Origin: Armillaria gallica
Taxonomy: Eukaryota; Basidiomycota; Agaricomycetes; Agaricales; Physalacriaceae
Direction: 5' to 3'
Length of the DNA: 64,000 nucleotides
NCBI GenBank assembly: GCA_037576215.1
Contig: JBANDB010000004.1
Location: 3,224,001 to 3,288,000, forward strand
A program made the translations under genes and the position numbers. Below the pieces are notes generated by a model. It had not been told where the DNA came from and did not search any database. It saw nothing but the letters and a program-made list of their open reading frames with translations. The first letter of the stretch is position 1, and each line of letters starts with the position of its first letter. This document shows positions 31,033 through 41,622 of the stretch, in pieces.

Positions 31033-32457
31033 CAAGCATATGACAAATTGGGACACAAAGGAGAACAAGCAGTATATGATATATTGCAGATACGAGTATA
31101 TTGGCCTTCCTTAAGAAAGGAAGTGCATCAGTATGTAGCATCTTGCCATGAGTGCCAGACTCGACAATTAAAACAACTGTTGCTACCACCCATGATATCA
31201 ACTCCAGTAACAATCTTCGAGAAGGTATACATAGATGTGATGTTTATGCAACCCAAATCAGGAAAATACAGGTACATAGTCTGCACCAGAGATGATTTAA
31301 CCAGAGCACTAGAAGCCAGCCCTCTAGTGGATAATAATTCGAAACAGTTGGCACATTTTTTCTGGCAAAAGATCTACTGTAGATATAGAGCCATAGGACA
31401 GGTAGTAACTGATAATGGCCTGGAAGTCAAAGGAGCCTTCCACTGTATAAAAATTTAAGTATTTTTACTTATAAATACATTAAAAATATACAAAGTTTCC
31501 TTTAAGTAATTTTGCTGAGAAATTAGTAAAAATATTTAAAACATTTTACCATATTTTGCAGATTTTGTGTAAAATGGTGAAAATTTCAAAATATTGTCAG
31601 TACTTTCTTCAGAAAAAAAACTGTAAAGAAATTTTGAATATTTTCTCTGTTTTCATAGTTACAAAAACATTAGCTTTTGTCTAGTGTTCAAGAGATTGGT
31701 CAAGAAACCCGACATACCCCATGTATGAATTTCACCTTACAACAAACAAGTGGGAGGAAAGGTGGAAAAGGGACACTATACCTTATGAGAAGCCATAGTC
31801 AAATCATACTCAAAAAGGAAGTCTGATGGCCGAATAAAGGATTGGCATAAACAGATTGATGCAGCCGTGTTTGCCAATCAAGTAACTGTTAGTGGGGTAA
31901 CTGGATTTTCCCCCTATTATCTCTTGCATGGAGTCAAGCTCTTGCTGCCGTTCGATTTAATAGATGCCACATTCATGGTTGAAGGATTCTACTCAGGGAT
32001 GAAGACAGGAGAATTACTAACCCTCCGCATTAAGCAATTGTTGAGACATACAGCAGACCTAGAACATGCAGCAGAAGTGCTAAAAATAGCTCAATGTGAA
32101 TCTTGAGAACAATTCATTTGCAGATTCAGAAAGATCATAACCCTGGAGAACTAGTACTAGTTCAAAATAGTCATTTGGAGATGACTGTTAACAGATTCAA
32201 AACTCGGCCTTGATATTTAGGACCCTATGAAGTAATTCAGAAAACCTTCAGAGGAAGTTACCAACTAAAGGAATTAGATGGGACCCCCTTAAAGAAAAAT
32301 GTGGCAGCATTTCGATTGCACCCATACATCCATCGAAACAGTCCAGAGTTTGAAACTTTAAAAGAACCACATGATCACAATATGGACCCCAGTCAATATG
32401 TAACTGAACCCATATATGAGGAAGACAGGGACTCAGATTGGGACTTATCAGACTAAC
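31033..32457 (+). pseudogene. TE-F pol: integrase of a second gypsy lineage, interrupted
   Basis: Integrase zinc domain KLGHKG...CHEC near 31040-31155, then catalytic core FEKVYIDV and VTDNG (near 31410), then after a 246-bp insertion LVKKPDIPHV, GHYTLWEAIVK, VSGVTGFSPYYLLHG and the C-terminal LGPYEVIQKTFRGSYQLKELDG, ending with an acidic tail and TAA at about 32455. There is no chromodomain. Stops include one after QCES at 32104-32106. The family is distinct from TE-A to TE-E. Its 5' half is not visible because TE-E lies on that side. Confidence 0.8.
31441..31686 (+). mobile_element. CACTA-type MITE inside TE-F integrase
   Basis: A 246-bp AT-rich insertion beginning CACTGTATAAAA and ending TTTGTCTAGTG, with imperfect terminal inverted repeats of about 30 bp. 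It is flanked by a 3-bp duplication TTC (31438-31440 and 31687-31689). CACTA/G ends plus a 3-bp duplication are the signature of the CMC (CACTA) superfamily. Removing it with one TTC gives a continuous integrase frame (GAF then KRLVKK). It has no ORF, so it is non-autonomous. Confidence 0.8.
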
Positions 32458-32603
32458 ATCTCCATCTCACCAACATTTATGATAAATGAATAATATTCAC
32501 CACCAAGCCTTCTAACCAAAACCTTGAACAGTGGGGATAACTGCTAAATAATTCCCACTATCTAAGGTTTCAACCACCCCCATTCACCTTCCTTGCTTCA
32601 CTC

Positions 32604-32867
32604 ATGAACTATCTCGACAACATTCTAAACATACACACCTATTTTCCCCTTTCTGAAGATCCCTTTCCCATTTCTCCAACCACAGAAACAGAAACCATGC
32701 CTGCTACAACACCACCTGTATACCCCGTCATCACAACCAACCACAAACACACCATGTCCACCACCCAAGTACTCCACAGAGATGCTAATGGCAATCTCCT
32801 TGCTGATATCACAGTGAAGAGACTCTGTGCATGCAAGCTAGAAATGCAACAGCGTCGAAGACATTGA
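32604..32867 (+). CDS. Hypothetical 87-residue ORF downstream of TE-F
   Basis: Pro/Thr-rich N-terminal half, a central HRDANGNLLADITVKR segment, and a basic end. It lies 150 nt after the TE-F pol stop and may be a non-structural accessory or relic ORF of that element. No family recognised. Confidence 0.3.
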   Translation: MNYLDNILNIHTYFPLSEDPFPISPTTETETMPATTPPVYPVITTNHKHTMSTTQVLHRDANGNLLADITVKRLCACKLEMQQRRRH

Positions 32868-33232
32868 TCACACCCACACCCAACACTACACACACAAACC
32901 CTCAAGTTCGTGAGGGATTCTGATGCGATAGAAGCAGATAGAAACAAAACAACCAACTCTCAGAATATAGGATACACACGTATAGAAATAGCGCGCGCTA
33001 CATATCTCAATTTCTCTAAGTCCAAAGGCTTTTAATAACAAGAGAAGCGACAGTTGTCGCTGGGCCTCAAGGCAAGGTGTAGTACAATACACACAATGTC
33101 AAGAGATATACACAAAACCCTCCCAAAGTCTAGAGCGACACACGGAATGACCTCAAACAACTTAGAACACACAACACACAACTCAAAGCTTTGTGCTCCA
33201 AGCAGAAACACTTCCCAAAACCTTCCACTAAA

Positions 33233-33430
33233 GCCACAGGATTCAAACCTATGTGCTTGAGCTTCCAAACTGATCGTAGATCCACAGGGTTCTAACCTAT
33301 GCGATCCAGAGACACAGAAACCTTATAAAACCCCGTCTGCAAGCCACAGGGTTTGAACCTATGCCACTTGGGAAATATACACCCTCAAGCGAGCACTAAT
33401 CAAGCCAAAGGGTTTAAACCTCTGCCACCT
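33233..33430 (-). repeat. Four tandem units with tRNA T-arm/box B-like cores
   Basis: On the minus strand the cores GGTTTGAATCC, GGTTAGAACCC, GGTTCAAACCC and GGTTTAAACCC recur at about 33250, 33295, 33357 and 33417 (spacing about 48-62 bp). Each is embedded in a CATAGGTT...CCTGTGG-like hairpin with a 7-nt loop. They match the polymerase III box B consensus; no paired box A was identified. Confidence 0.55.
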
Positions 33431-34380
33431 GTAGTGCCTCGCATCACACGAAACCCTCAAAGCACAAGAGCGCATCCTCAATGACACTAAACTCTTCTTC
33501 TCAGGTCAGAGCACAAGTCACCCAACCAATTAACAATCACACAAGTGCCGTGTTAGCTTTCTATGCCTTGCACGCAACTCAATTCACTCAATATGATCTC
33601 AATTCTAGGTATATTCTCTCGCTCAAAGTTACAAACTAGTCTTGAAGCTATGGCATCAAGCTGGGGGCTTGCGCACGACTACAACAGGGGTCCGAAACTT
33701 GTACACTACAATTACACTGTGCTATTTATCCATTCTACGTCCTACAAATTAGCAGTACCATTTTTAGTATCATTTAGGTTGCTGAGCTCCTTCACCTGTG
33801 TCCCATGCGTGTTGCAATTATCATGCCATAGCTTGGCGCTGACTCAGGAGTCCGACTCGGGGCCAGATCCTGTCTCTGAGCGTTGCGACATTGGTTAACA
33901 TTGCTATTACATGTGTACTGACGTTGGTTGCTATCTCCTCAGAGTTGCAGCCTCGCGCACGACTCTTATTTCGCTTCATAATATTCTCTGAGGAAATTCT
34001 ATCATAGTGAAGGCAACGAGCTCCTTGTCTAGGCCCAGTGCACTTCGGCCGAAGTCAGAAGATTCGGATTTACTCAAGTTCTGACATCACAAAGTCTGGA
34101 GCTCTATGTTCTGGATCTTCCAGGCCTTGCACATCATGGATCAATGTTGCGTGAAGTTTTAATTATCTCCTAAGCGTGTCCTGTTCTATTCTTAATGCGT
34201 GCGTGCTATGCCCTGTCAGAGCACTTAGTGTCAAGCACTGGGACTTTATACCTAGTGCAGCCTTTCTAGTACTGTTCCTAGGTTAAGTCATGTGCTCCAC
34301 CCAGCTTTACTCTGGTAATCTCATTACTGGCATAATAAACCTCACGCTCTTGTTGAGTTTCCTAGTGCCTTAATATCTAG
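33431..34380. other. No gene recognised
   Basis: Short ORFs only. The AT- and CA-rich region after TE-F could include its LTR, but no TG...CA pair or second copy is available to define one. Confidence 0.4.
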
Positions 34381-34400
34381 ACCCTGTAGCATGTATTCCC

Positions 34401-35122
34401 TTGTGGAAATTGCAAAATTACACATCTAAACGCTTGCAGAGCATGTCAATGGAAACATCCCAAGCAAGCATAGGCATAGTAGTCCAGGTAACATGTTGCG
34501 CAATTTCACTAAGGAAACCATTAATATGTAAACAGACTGACATGATCCACGAATACAAACCTACCATACTGGACAAGTTAAGTGGGACCGTTTACTTGCG
34601 TCCCATGGAGGGCAAAAGTGGAATCACCTCCCCAGCCTTAGTGAAACTGGGAGCACCCTTTCCATCTGCCACATTTGACAGATTGGCACAACAGGTCTCT
34701 GTGATTTCTGTCCACAAGAGGTGGGGTGGGGATCCTGAAATTACCCGTTCGTTAAAATAAAGGAAGCATGCCACGGCTTTCTTTTTCTAGGACGCCCCAT
34801 CTATGATGACCATTGGTATGGCAATGGACTCATCCTTGAAATCCTTTACATGTCAGACAAGTATGTCATCTTTAACACAGGCTTCGACATACCATCAGTC
34901 CAAGGGGGACATTATATGGTCACAATGGCAGCAAAGGCCACTGACTTCATCCTACTCCCCCTCCAGAGGTGCGAGCACATTTTCAAGGCTGTGGCAAAGA
35001 AAATGGGATGGGAATTCGATTTGGATCTTATTCTGACTAATGCTGACTCGGACATTGCATATGAAAGGTACTCGCCATCTGTTCAAGACTGGTTACATGT
35101 GGCACTTACTCCGGAAATTTGA
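34401..35122 (+). CDS. Hypothetical spliced gene, unrecognised
   Basis: Two good ORFs flank a likely intron. The first (ending near 34750) includes EYKPTILDKLSGTVYLRP and GITSPALVKLGAP. The second (from the acceptor CTTTTTCTAG at about 34793) encodes GRPIYDDHWYGNGLILEI, YVIFNTGFDIPSVQGGHY and ends SPSVQDWLHVALTPEI TGA at 35122. The donor is uncertain; a GTTCGT near 34748 is one option. Amino-acid composition looks real, but no family is recognised. It could be a host gene or a transposon ORF. Confidence 0.45.
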
Positions 35123-35264
35123 ATAGTTCACTTATGTTGATCATTTATCATCATTTACCTATGCAACATACCATTTTCGTGTATTATTCCCATGTTTTGA
35201 CCATCACTCTTTTGTTCATTTTTATGTACATGTTCGCAGCAGTGATTGCAATGTAGTAAAGTAA

Positions 35265-35825
35265 TGTCACGATAACCAAGGACAGTTATATATTTTCGTT
35301 CCCCGTGGATATCAGGCCCTGTATTGAAAATGCGGATTTATTGGGAAAGAAAATCTGCTAGCAAACAGGAGAGAAAGGGAGAAGAGTAGAGAAAGAACTC
35401 GAAAGGCACAGGATAGCACAGCATGATTAAAATTAGACGCAGCGATCAAGTATAAATAGAAGTAGAATACTCAAAATAGATTATCTTTTTACGCACTCTA
35501 TAACTCGCACATAAACACTCTCATAAGCTATCTCGCTTCACTAAATTCAGGTTCGCTCGTGACGCACTGAATTATTCAAACTCTTATCTTTTATCAAGGC
35601 TCGCTCGTGACGCACCTTCAATACTTCATACTTAGGTTCGCTCGTGACGCACCAAGTTTAACATTCTATTTGACTATCAATATTTTACACACCAATCACT
35701 CTACTCCAAACCTCACTACTCAAACCTCCAACTAAACCCCTAGCAAAGAACCATAGCATTCGTGCTACTCCCCCCCCGAACTAACTATCGATCAGGGAAT
35801 CCGACTATCCCTAGTAGCCCTGACA
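35265..35825 (+). repeat. Possible solo LTR with tandem repeats
   Basis: Ends TGTCACG and CCTGACA (5-bp inverted TGTCA/TGACA), about 561 bp. It has TATAAATA near 35452 and three copies of GGTTCGCTCGTGACGCAC (35549, 35597, 35634) downstream of it. The flanks AGTAA and GAGGG do not match, so no target duplication supports it. Confidence 0.35.
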
Positions 35826-36600
35826 GAGGGTACGTTGGTAAAGACAGAGATGGAAGACAGCGAGAAATGCTGTGTTCTCATTACGAGTGCGGAGGCGTTG
35901 ACAGATACGGAAAACATTGCAGACATACTTTGTAAACGAGCACAGAATATCAACATCCTGTAAACATCGTCTCTGTCTGGAGTAGAGAACGTATAACGAT
36001 GAAACCTGTGGGAGCACTTGTTAAGAATAATGAAAAAGGGGCGGGCGCGATGCGGAAAATGTTGTAAAAAAAACTCAGGTCGTAGCGCTTGCCACTGGTT
36101 GGGAACCATTGTAATATAACAGGACGTGAACTTATCCTCACATCGCAGCGACAATGACGACACAGACATTGACCATACGAGACCGACGGCGCTCAGAGTC
36201 CACCCACCCGAGGACGTTATAAGCGCACCAACACTTTTCGGTATGCGGCTACTCCGGGTACCAAGAGATATGAGTGGAACGGAGACACAAGAGACATTGA
36301 CTTTGGCGTCGCATCGCAATGAAAATTTCTTGGGCGGGGGGAGCAGTGATGCAACCGCGGAACAAAGGAACCGATATCATTCTAACAAGATAAGCAATGT
36401 CAATGATCACCTTGGGCCGGCCGTGCAAACGATGAGGACATGCCCTTACTGACTGGCGGGTATACGAAGCAAGGAGATGGGAGCCACAACCACCAAATCA
36501 TAGCACGGAACACGAACAATAGTGATAGGGAACATAGATACCAAGCACTCCGTAGCCCAGTTCACTGTTTGGGTAAAGAAACAACGGACCTGTAAGGGTG
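35826..36600. other. No gene recognised
   Basis: Short ORFs only; no motif or repeat found. Confidence 0.4.
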
Positions 36601-36605
36601 CACTG

Positions 36606-36910
36606 ACCTAGGACTGCAACAAAACGCAGGTCTCAGAGACTGCGAGGAAGCAAGCATGAGTTTCGTACTGAAACGGCATGCCTGTCGCAGCATCAGAGCC
36701 TATGACCGCAAAGGAACGCAGGTCTCAGCGGTACTGCAAACAATCAGGCAGACAATTTAGCCGATGCGACATGCCTGACGTAATACGAGAGCCGACTGCT
36801 ACGGAACGCAGACATCAGGGAACCGCGAGGAAAAAGAGACGCGATTTCGCGTGTCTGTCACAGAATCGTAGCCTACGACTGCCTGCTCTGGCTGCAACAG
36901 AACACTGGTG
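36606..36910 (+). repeat. About 92-bp degenerate tandem repeat
   Basis: Unit starts at 36606, 36698, 36790 and 36871. Each opens with a version of GCCTATGACTGC and contains GGAACGCAGGTCTCAG-like sequence about 15 nt later. The units are strongly diverged; the last is partial. Confidence 0.6.
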
Positions 36911-37199
36911 ACGATACCGCTGTAAAACTACAGAAAAGACTCGCCAGTAGAGCTTTCAAGAGTCGGTACGATCCTTCGAGTAGCGGAGCCGTGGTGCGAA
37001 ACACGGCTGAAAACATCTCTGGTGGTGGTGGAGGGACATGGTCAACGTCAACATTGCTTCGGGAATCATGACCCCGAAATTGCGGACCGGTACACACCAG
37101 TGGTATCTTTACTTTCAAGCTTTTATTAGGCTACTCAAAATCCACTGTACACTTTTCAACGATGAGATGTGTATTGATATTATGCAAGATATCTACATA

Positions 37200-37845
37200 T
37201 CATATGAATGGATAACGCTTCTCAAACTCCTCCTTGGTCATCGCCTCTCCATATTTGTGGCAGAATTCAGTGATTTTAGTATTGAGTTCGCGAAGCGTCA
37301 TAGGTACGGCACATTGTATCGAGTGATGATCCGTATGTTCGTGCAGGCAAACAAGGTCTGAGGGAAGTTTTGTACCTGATAGAGTGTAAACGAAATGGCC
37401 AGTAAGATCGATTCTGTCATACCTTCTGGTAGGCGGTATATCACGGCTTTCTTCCCTCGGAAGCTACGAACAAGTTCTTGTAAGAAAGGGCCATTGGGCC
37501 GAACCGATGCACCATTAGGACCTTGTAAATGGAGTGTTAATGCCACGGCCGAGGACGAAAAAGTTCTCACACACCTTCAAACATAAGGCCTAGCTTAGGA
37601 TGAACTAAGCCATCCTCGTGTGTACGCAGATCGTAGGAAGTTCTTCCCGACTCAATCTGCTTCTTGTAGTCCCTCAAAGTAACTCGATTTGAGTTGTTTA
37701 TCCGGAAGAGTTCGCATGGTAAGCAATCATACCGCCCAAGAAGAGGTCGGTAAAAAGAGGATTTTGGGGGGGTAGCCGCAGACGATTCTAATCGGATGGA
37801 CCATGAGAACGCACGGAATACTGGATACGTCCTTGTCGTTATCAT
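37200..37845 (-). CDS. Tse2-type ADP-ribosyltransferase-fold protein
   Basis: Three exons on the minus strand (37845-37575, 37521-37423, 37375-37200) join in phase to 182 codons including TGA. Introns of 53 and 47 nt have GT-AG borders. Motifs fit the Tse2 ADP-ribosyltransferase toxin family, known from the Pseudomonas type VI effector and present in fungi: LFRINNSNRVTLRDY, SYDLRTHEDGLVHP, a GPNGASVRPNGPF stretch formed across the first splice, the FRGKKAVIYRLPEG strand, an LHEHTDHHSIQ segment and the C-terminal PMTLRELNTKI and TKEEFEKRYPF. The first 25 or so residues look like an extra N-terminal, possibly targeting, segment. No cognate immunity gene is seen nearby. Fungal members have no established role; catalytic activity and toxicity are not shown by sequence alone. 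Family call is from remembered motifs. Confidence 0.7.
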
Positions 37846-37947
37846 GGTAAGAGAAAAGTTATTTTTTCCAAGTCAGATGCCTCGGAGTGATCGGTGTTTG
37901 AATGTTACTTCGGCAATGAACGGCGTTGAAATTGCAGTCTCTCTGAC

Positions 37948-38997
37948 ATGGTCGTCAAGAAACGCAGAATGAAAAGAAAAGAAGACCATTCTGAATCAGC
38001 GCCCAACTCTCTTGCCGGCCTTCCTACCGAACTTCTCGCAATCGTTGTCAGTATGCTCGCAACCAAAAGGGACATCTTTTCCCTCGCTTGTGTCAGTCGA
38101 AGACTCAATGACATTGCCATGGCGCGGTGGTTGGGTCCACCGAAAGAATATCTCGCACGATATAGCGAATTCTGCAATATCCAACAATCACTGGATCCGA
38201 AGCCACAGCCGTTTTCCTCCTTTGCAGACCTTCGTCTATGCGTCGTTACCAAACCTCGTATCCCGTCAATGTCCCTTGTATTTGGCCGACACTACGAAAA
38301 AGAGTACCAGGAATTCTCTAGATACATAGGCACGATCCCCAGCAACCAAAAGCCCCCAGCCATTCACGTCGAGCTGCTCATTCGTGAAATGACTTACACT
38401 CCCATAAATGTCAGGGCATTCAATGCCTTCTGCACGAGCCTTGCAGAATATGACAGTGTTACATCTCTCACCATGGCATTCCCAATTAGGTGCAAGGGCC
38501 TAGATGTGAAGACGCCGAATTCCTGCCAACCTATTTTCCAACCTCCGCCATTCGTGGCTCTCACCAGATTGTCTTGGTTTCATGTCTGACCGCTTTCTTG
38601 ATTGGCTACTTCGTTCAGCCACAGTTTCTCCTATCTGCGAGTTGTTCATTTCTCGTCATTTCCGAGGCCGGCTCATCCACATCCCTACCCTCCGCAAGCT
38701 GACCCTCGAGGGTGGGAGCCTGACAACATCTCAAGTGATTCGGTTACTCTCTGATAAGGCGCATTCGTCGGTCAGCGAGCTCACCTTCCTTGGAGAACCG
38801 CTTTGGGAGATGCCTGTGAAAGGGCGATTGATTCCTCTTAGCGCGAATGCAATGCCCAGTCTTACGAGGCTCGTCGCCGATTTCAACGTCTTGACCAATC
38901 TACTCGTTACACCAAAAGCATTCCCGAAATTGGAACACGTGGAAGTGTCCAGTTTAGATGGCAAAGACTTTTTCCTTATTGATCATCGTTCTAGATT
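37948..38997 (+). pseudogene. F-box protein gene, frameshifted and truncated
   Basis: The first ORF (37948-38589) has a basic N-terminus, an F-box at about residues 22-60 (LAGLPTELLAIVVSMLATKRDIFSL) and then a leucine-rich region. It ends at TGA 38587-38589. The coding sense continues in another frame from 38582 (SDRFLDWLLRSA, LRKLTLEGGSL, LEHVEVSSLDG), so a single-base frameshift near 38580 is likely; an unspotted intron is the alternative. F-box proteins link substrates to SCF ubiquitin ligases, and this family is large in mushrooms. The 3' end runs directly into intron 1 of a P450 (acceptor TTCTAG at 38992-38997), so the end of the F-box gene is missing. Confidence 0.65.
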
Positions 38998-40888
38998 CTG
39001 ATATCATCCACCTCAATTTAATGGGTACCAGTCTTATCGTTGTCAACACTCGTGAAGCGGCTCGCGAACTTTTCGACCGACGTTCTGCTATATATTCTGA
39101 CAAGTGCGTCCAGTTTTGTCATCTAGCCGAGTCATATCTAACAGCGATTGTATAGGCCGCCCTTTCCCATGTTGAACGGATTGTAATGCTCTCCTACTGG
39201 GATTAACACTGTCCAATCGAGTTCATTCTTGCCTTGCAGAATTGGGTTTACTTGGCATTTTGCCTTCCATCGATACGGCGCTTATTGGAAAGGTTAACTA
39301 CACTATTAAGAAGAACACGAGAAAGCGCTAATTGCACCCACACAGAGCACCGCAAGCTATTCCACAAAGAGTTCGTCGGGCCTGCAATGACCAGCCACTA
39401 TCCTCGTCTACTCGATGGGTCAAGGTGTCTTCTGAAAAGGTTCCTGGATGATCCGGGTAATTTCCGAGAGAGCATCCGCCTGTGAGCATGAATTCACTTT
39501 TCGACGATTTGTACTAATGCTCTGATCCTCAGCATGGCCGCACAAGTTATTCTAGGTGTGGCTTACGGTATAGATGTCCGAGAAAACGATGACTATTATG
39601 TTCAGACGGCAGAGAACGCTATGGCAGGAATGGCCGCTGCGGGGAATGCAGGGTCATTCCTCGTTGACTCGTTTCCTATCTTACAGTACCTCCCAAATTG
39701 GTTCCCAGGAGCCGATTTTAAGAGGAAGGCCGCGAATTGGAACATGTCAGTCAAGGCCATGCCTCATGTGACCATGAAATTCGTTCATGATTCGATGGTG
39801 AGAGCTTACTTTCTTGCTTCATTCTCACACTTAACGTCAAGCAGGCGTCTGGTACTTCGGTCGAATCAATCGCGTCCAAAAATATCGCTGAGATGGAAGA
39901 AAACACAGAGAGTTCATCAGAGAAGGAGGAAATTTTGCGCAATGTGTTGGCGTCTTCGTATGCTGGTAAGGGGCTACTGAGTCCGTCTGATATTGATATT
40001 TTATCTCATTTCGCGTGTCTTTTCCAGCCGGCTCGGATACTGTAAGTGTTCATTGCATTTCGTGCAATTCCCTACTGAGCTCGCATCACTCAGACGGTTT
40101 CAGCTCTGACCACATTTCTACTGGCCATGACACAGAATCCTAAGATCCAGAAGAAAGCACAAGAGTCAATCGACGATACTATTGGGTGTGATAGACTCCC
40201 AGAATTTTCCGATTACAAGTCAGTACCTTATATCAATGCCATTCTCAAGGAAGTCCTTCGGTGGAGAGCAGTTACACCGCTTGGTACGTCCCAACAATTA
40301 AAACCTTAGGCAAAATCCAGCATTTGTTGATGTGTGAATTAGCCGTTCCGCATAGTGTCACTCTCGACGATGAATATCGAGGATACCATATCCCTAAGGA
40401 CTCTATAGTGGTCGGTAATGCATGGTATGTACCATTTGTTTTGTCCCTGTGGCTTCTCACTCAATCAGAAAACTCACCATTAGGGCCATGTTGAACGATG
40501 CTTCGGTTTATGGAGAAAACCCTGACCTTTTTGATCCAGATCGTTTCTTGAAAGATGGGGAGATAAATCCGGATATTCCCCACCCCGAGGAGGCTTTTGG
40601 CTTTGGGCGGCGGATCTGTCCGGGACAGGACATGGCTGAGGCATCTATGTGGATGACTATTGCGTCGATTCTCGCTGTGTTTAATATTACCAAGGCAGTT
40701 GATGATAAAGGCAACGTTGTTGAGCCGTCTGGAGAGTTTACGTCGGGCCTGCTGAGGTATGGGTTTCTTTTGATGTAGTTGACGTTTATGGAGTATGACC
40801 ACGTCATGCCGCTCCTTTTGAGTGCGAGATCAAGCCCAGATCAAAGTATGCTGTTTCTTTGATTCAATCGGGCGTCCATGTTCTCTAG
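38998..40888 (+). pseudogene. P450-1: cytochrome P450, first exon missing
   Basis: Exons homologous to exons 2-11 of the intact P450-3 follow in order and in phase. The first begins at 38998 with SDIIHLNLMGTSL right after a splice acceptor. Present are the I-helix AGSDT-T across a splice near 40030-40095, the ExxR motif EVLRW near 40250, DPDRF, and the haem loop FGFGRRICPG near 40598. Exon 1 (membrane anchor and proline hinge) is absent, replaced by the F-box fragment. The last exon (HAAPFECEIKPRSKY, ending TAG 40886-40888) has no AG acceptor in the right phase; CG occurs at 40803-40804 where AG is needed. Haem-thiolate monooxygenase in origin, but probably not functional. Confidence 0.85.
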
Positions 40889-41622
40889 GGCGGCGCCCTT
40901 TGAACACCAACTTCCATTGCGGTTTCTTTCTAGTTCCATACATTGGCGTGTTCACGTTTACACCATCGAATACTATACACAAGAGTCAGACCATCAGTTG
41001 AATGTGTTGAGATAAGCGGTGATTCTCGAGCCGCTCACCTGGATTTCAGCAGGGAACCCTCGCAAACAGCGTTGTTCACCTACGTATTTATCTACTTCTG
41101 TGTACACTAATAGAATCACTGCTATGTAGTAACTAAAGCCGAGGAGAAGAACAACACTTCTTTGCCTGATGCTCGAGAACCGAAGATCCTGACTAATTTG
41201 CGATGCGCGACACTTGTCAATCCAACAGAATGATATCAAATAAATAGAGCACAGGGTATGAAGTTGGGACGGCCCGGCAATAATTCCCGGACCGATCAAC
41301 CGATGCTTGCCCTGTTACTATCATCATCAACGCACCCAAACGAAACTTCAAGAAATTTTCTTCGATTTGCTCCCGGGTTCGTCACGCTGGCATAGGGATC
41401 AAAGAACGACAGCGTTCAATAGGCACAATGGTGCACCATGCTGAGCCCTTTATCTTGATTTTTAGGCTTTAGCTTCAGTGATAACTACCTATCATCCGAC
41501 CTCGTGGTGTGTTTCTCTGTTATCTATTGCCACCATAGACCTAAATGCCACCCTCTACCCATTGAATGCAGGGTGGAGTGGGACAAAGAATTTCTGGTAA
41601 ACGCATATAAGCTGAGGCCTGT

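Noticed and set aside
33549..33900. LTR of TE-F
   Set aside because: TG and CA dinucleotides can be found, but there is no second copy or target duplication in the window to define an LTR.
35792..36319. 175-codon minus-strand ORF
   Set aside because: No motif, no homologous duplicate and no splice context; probably chance in a gene-poor region.
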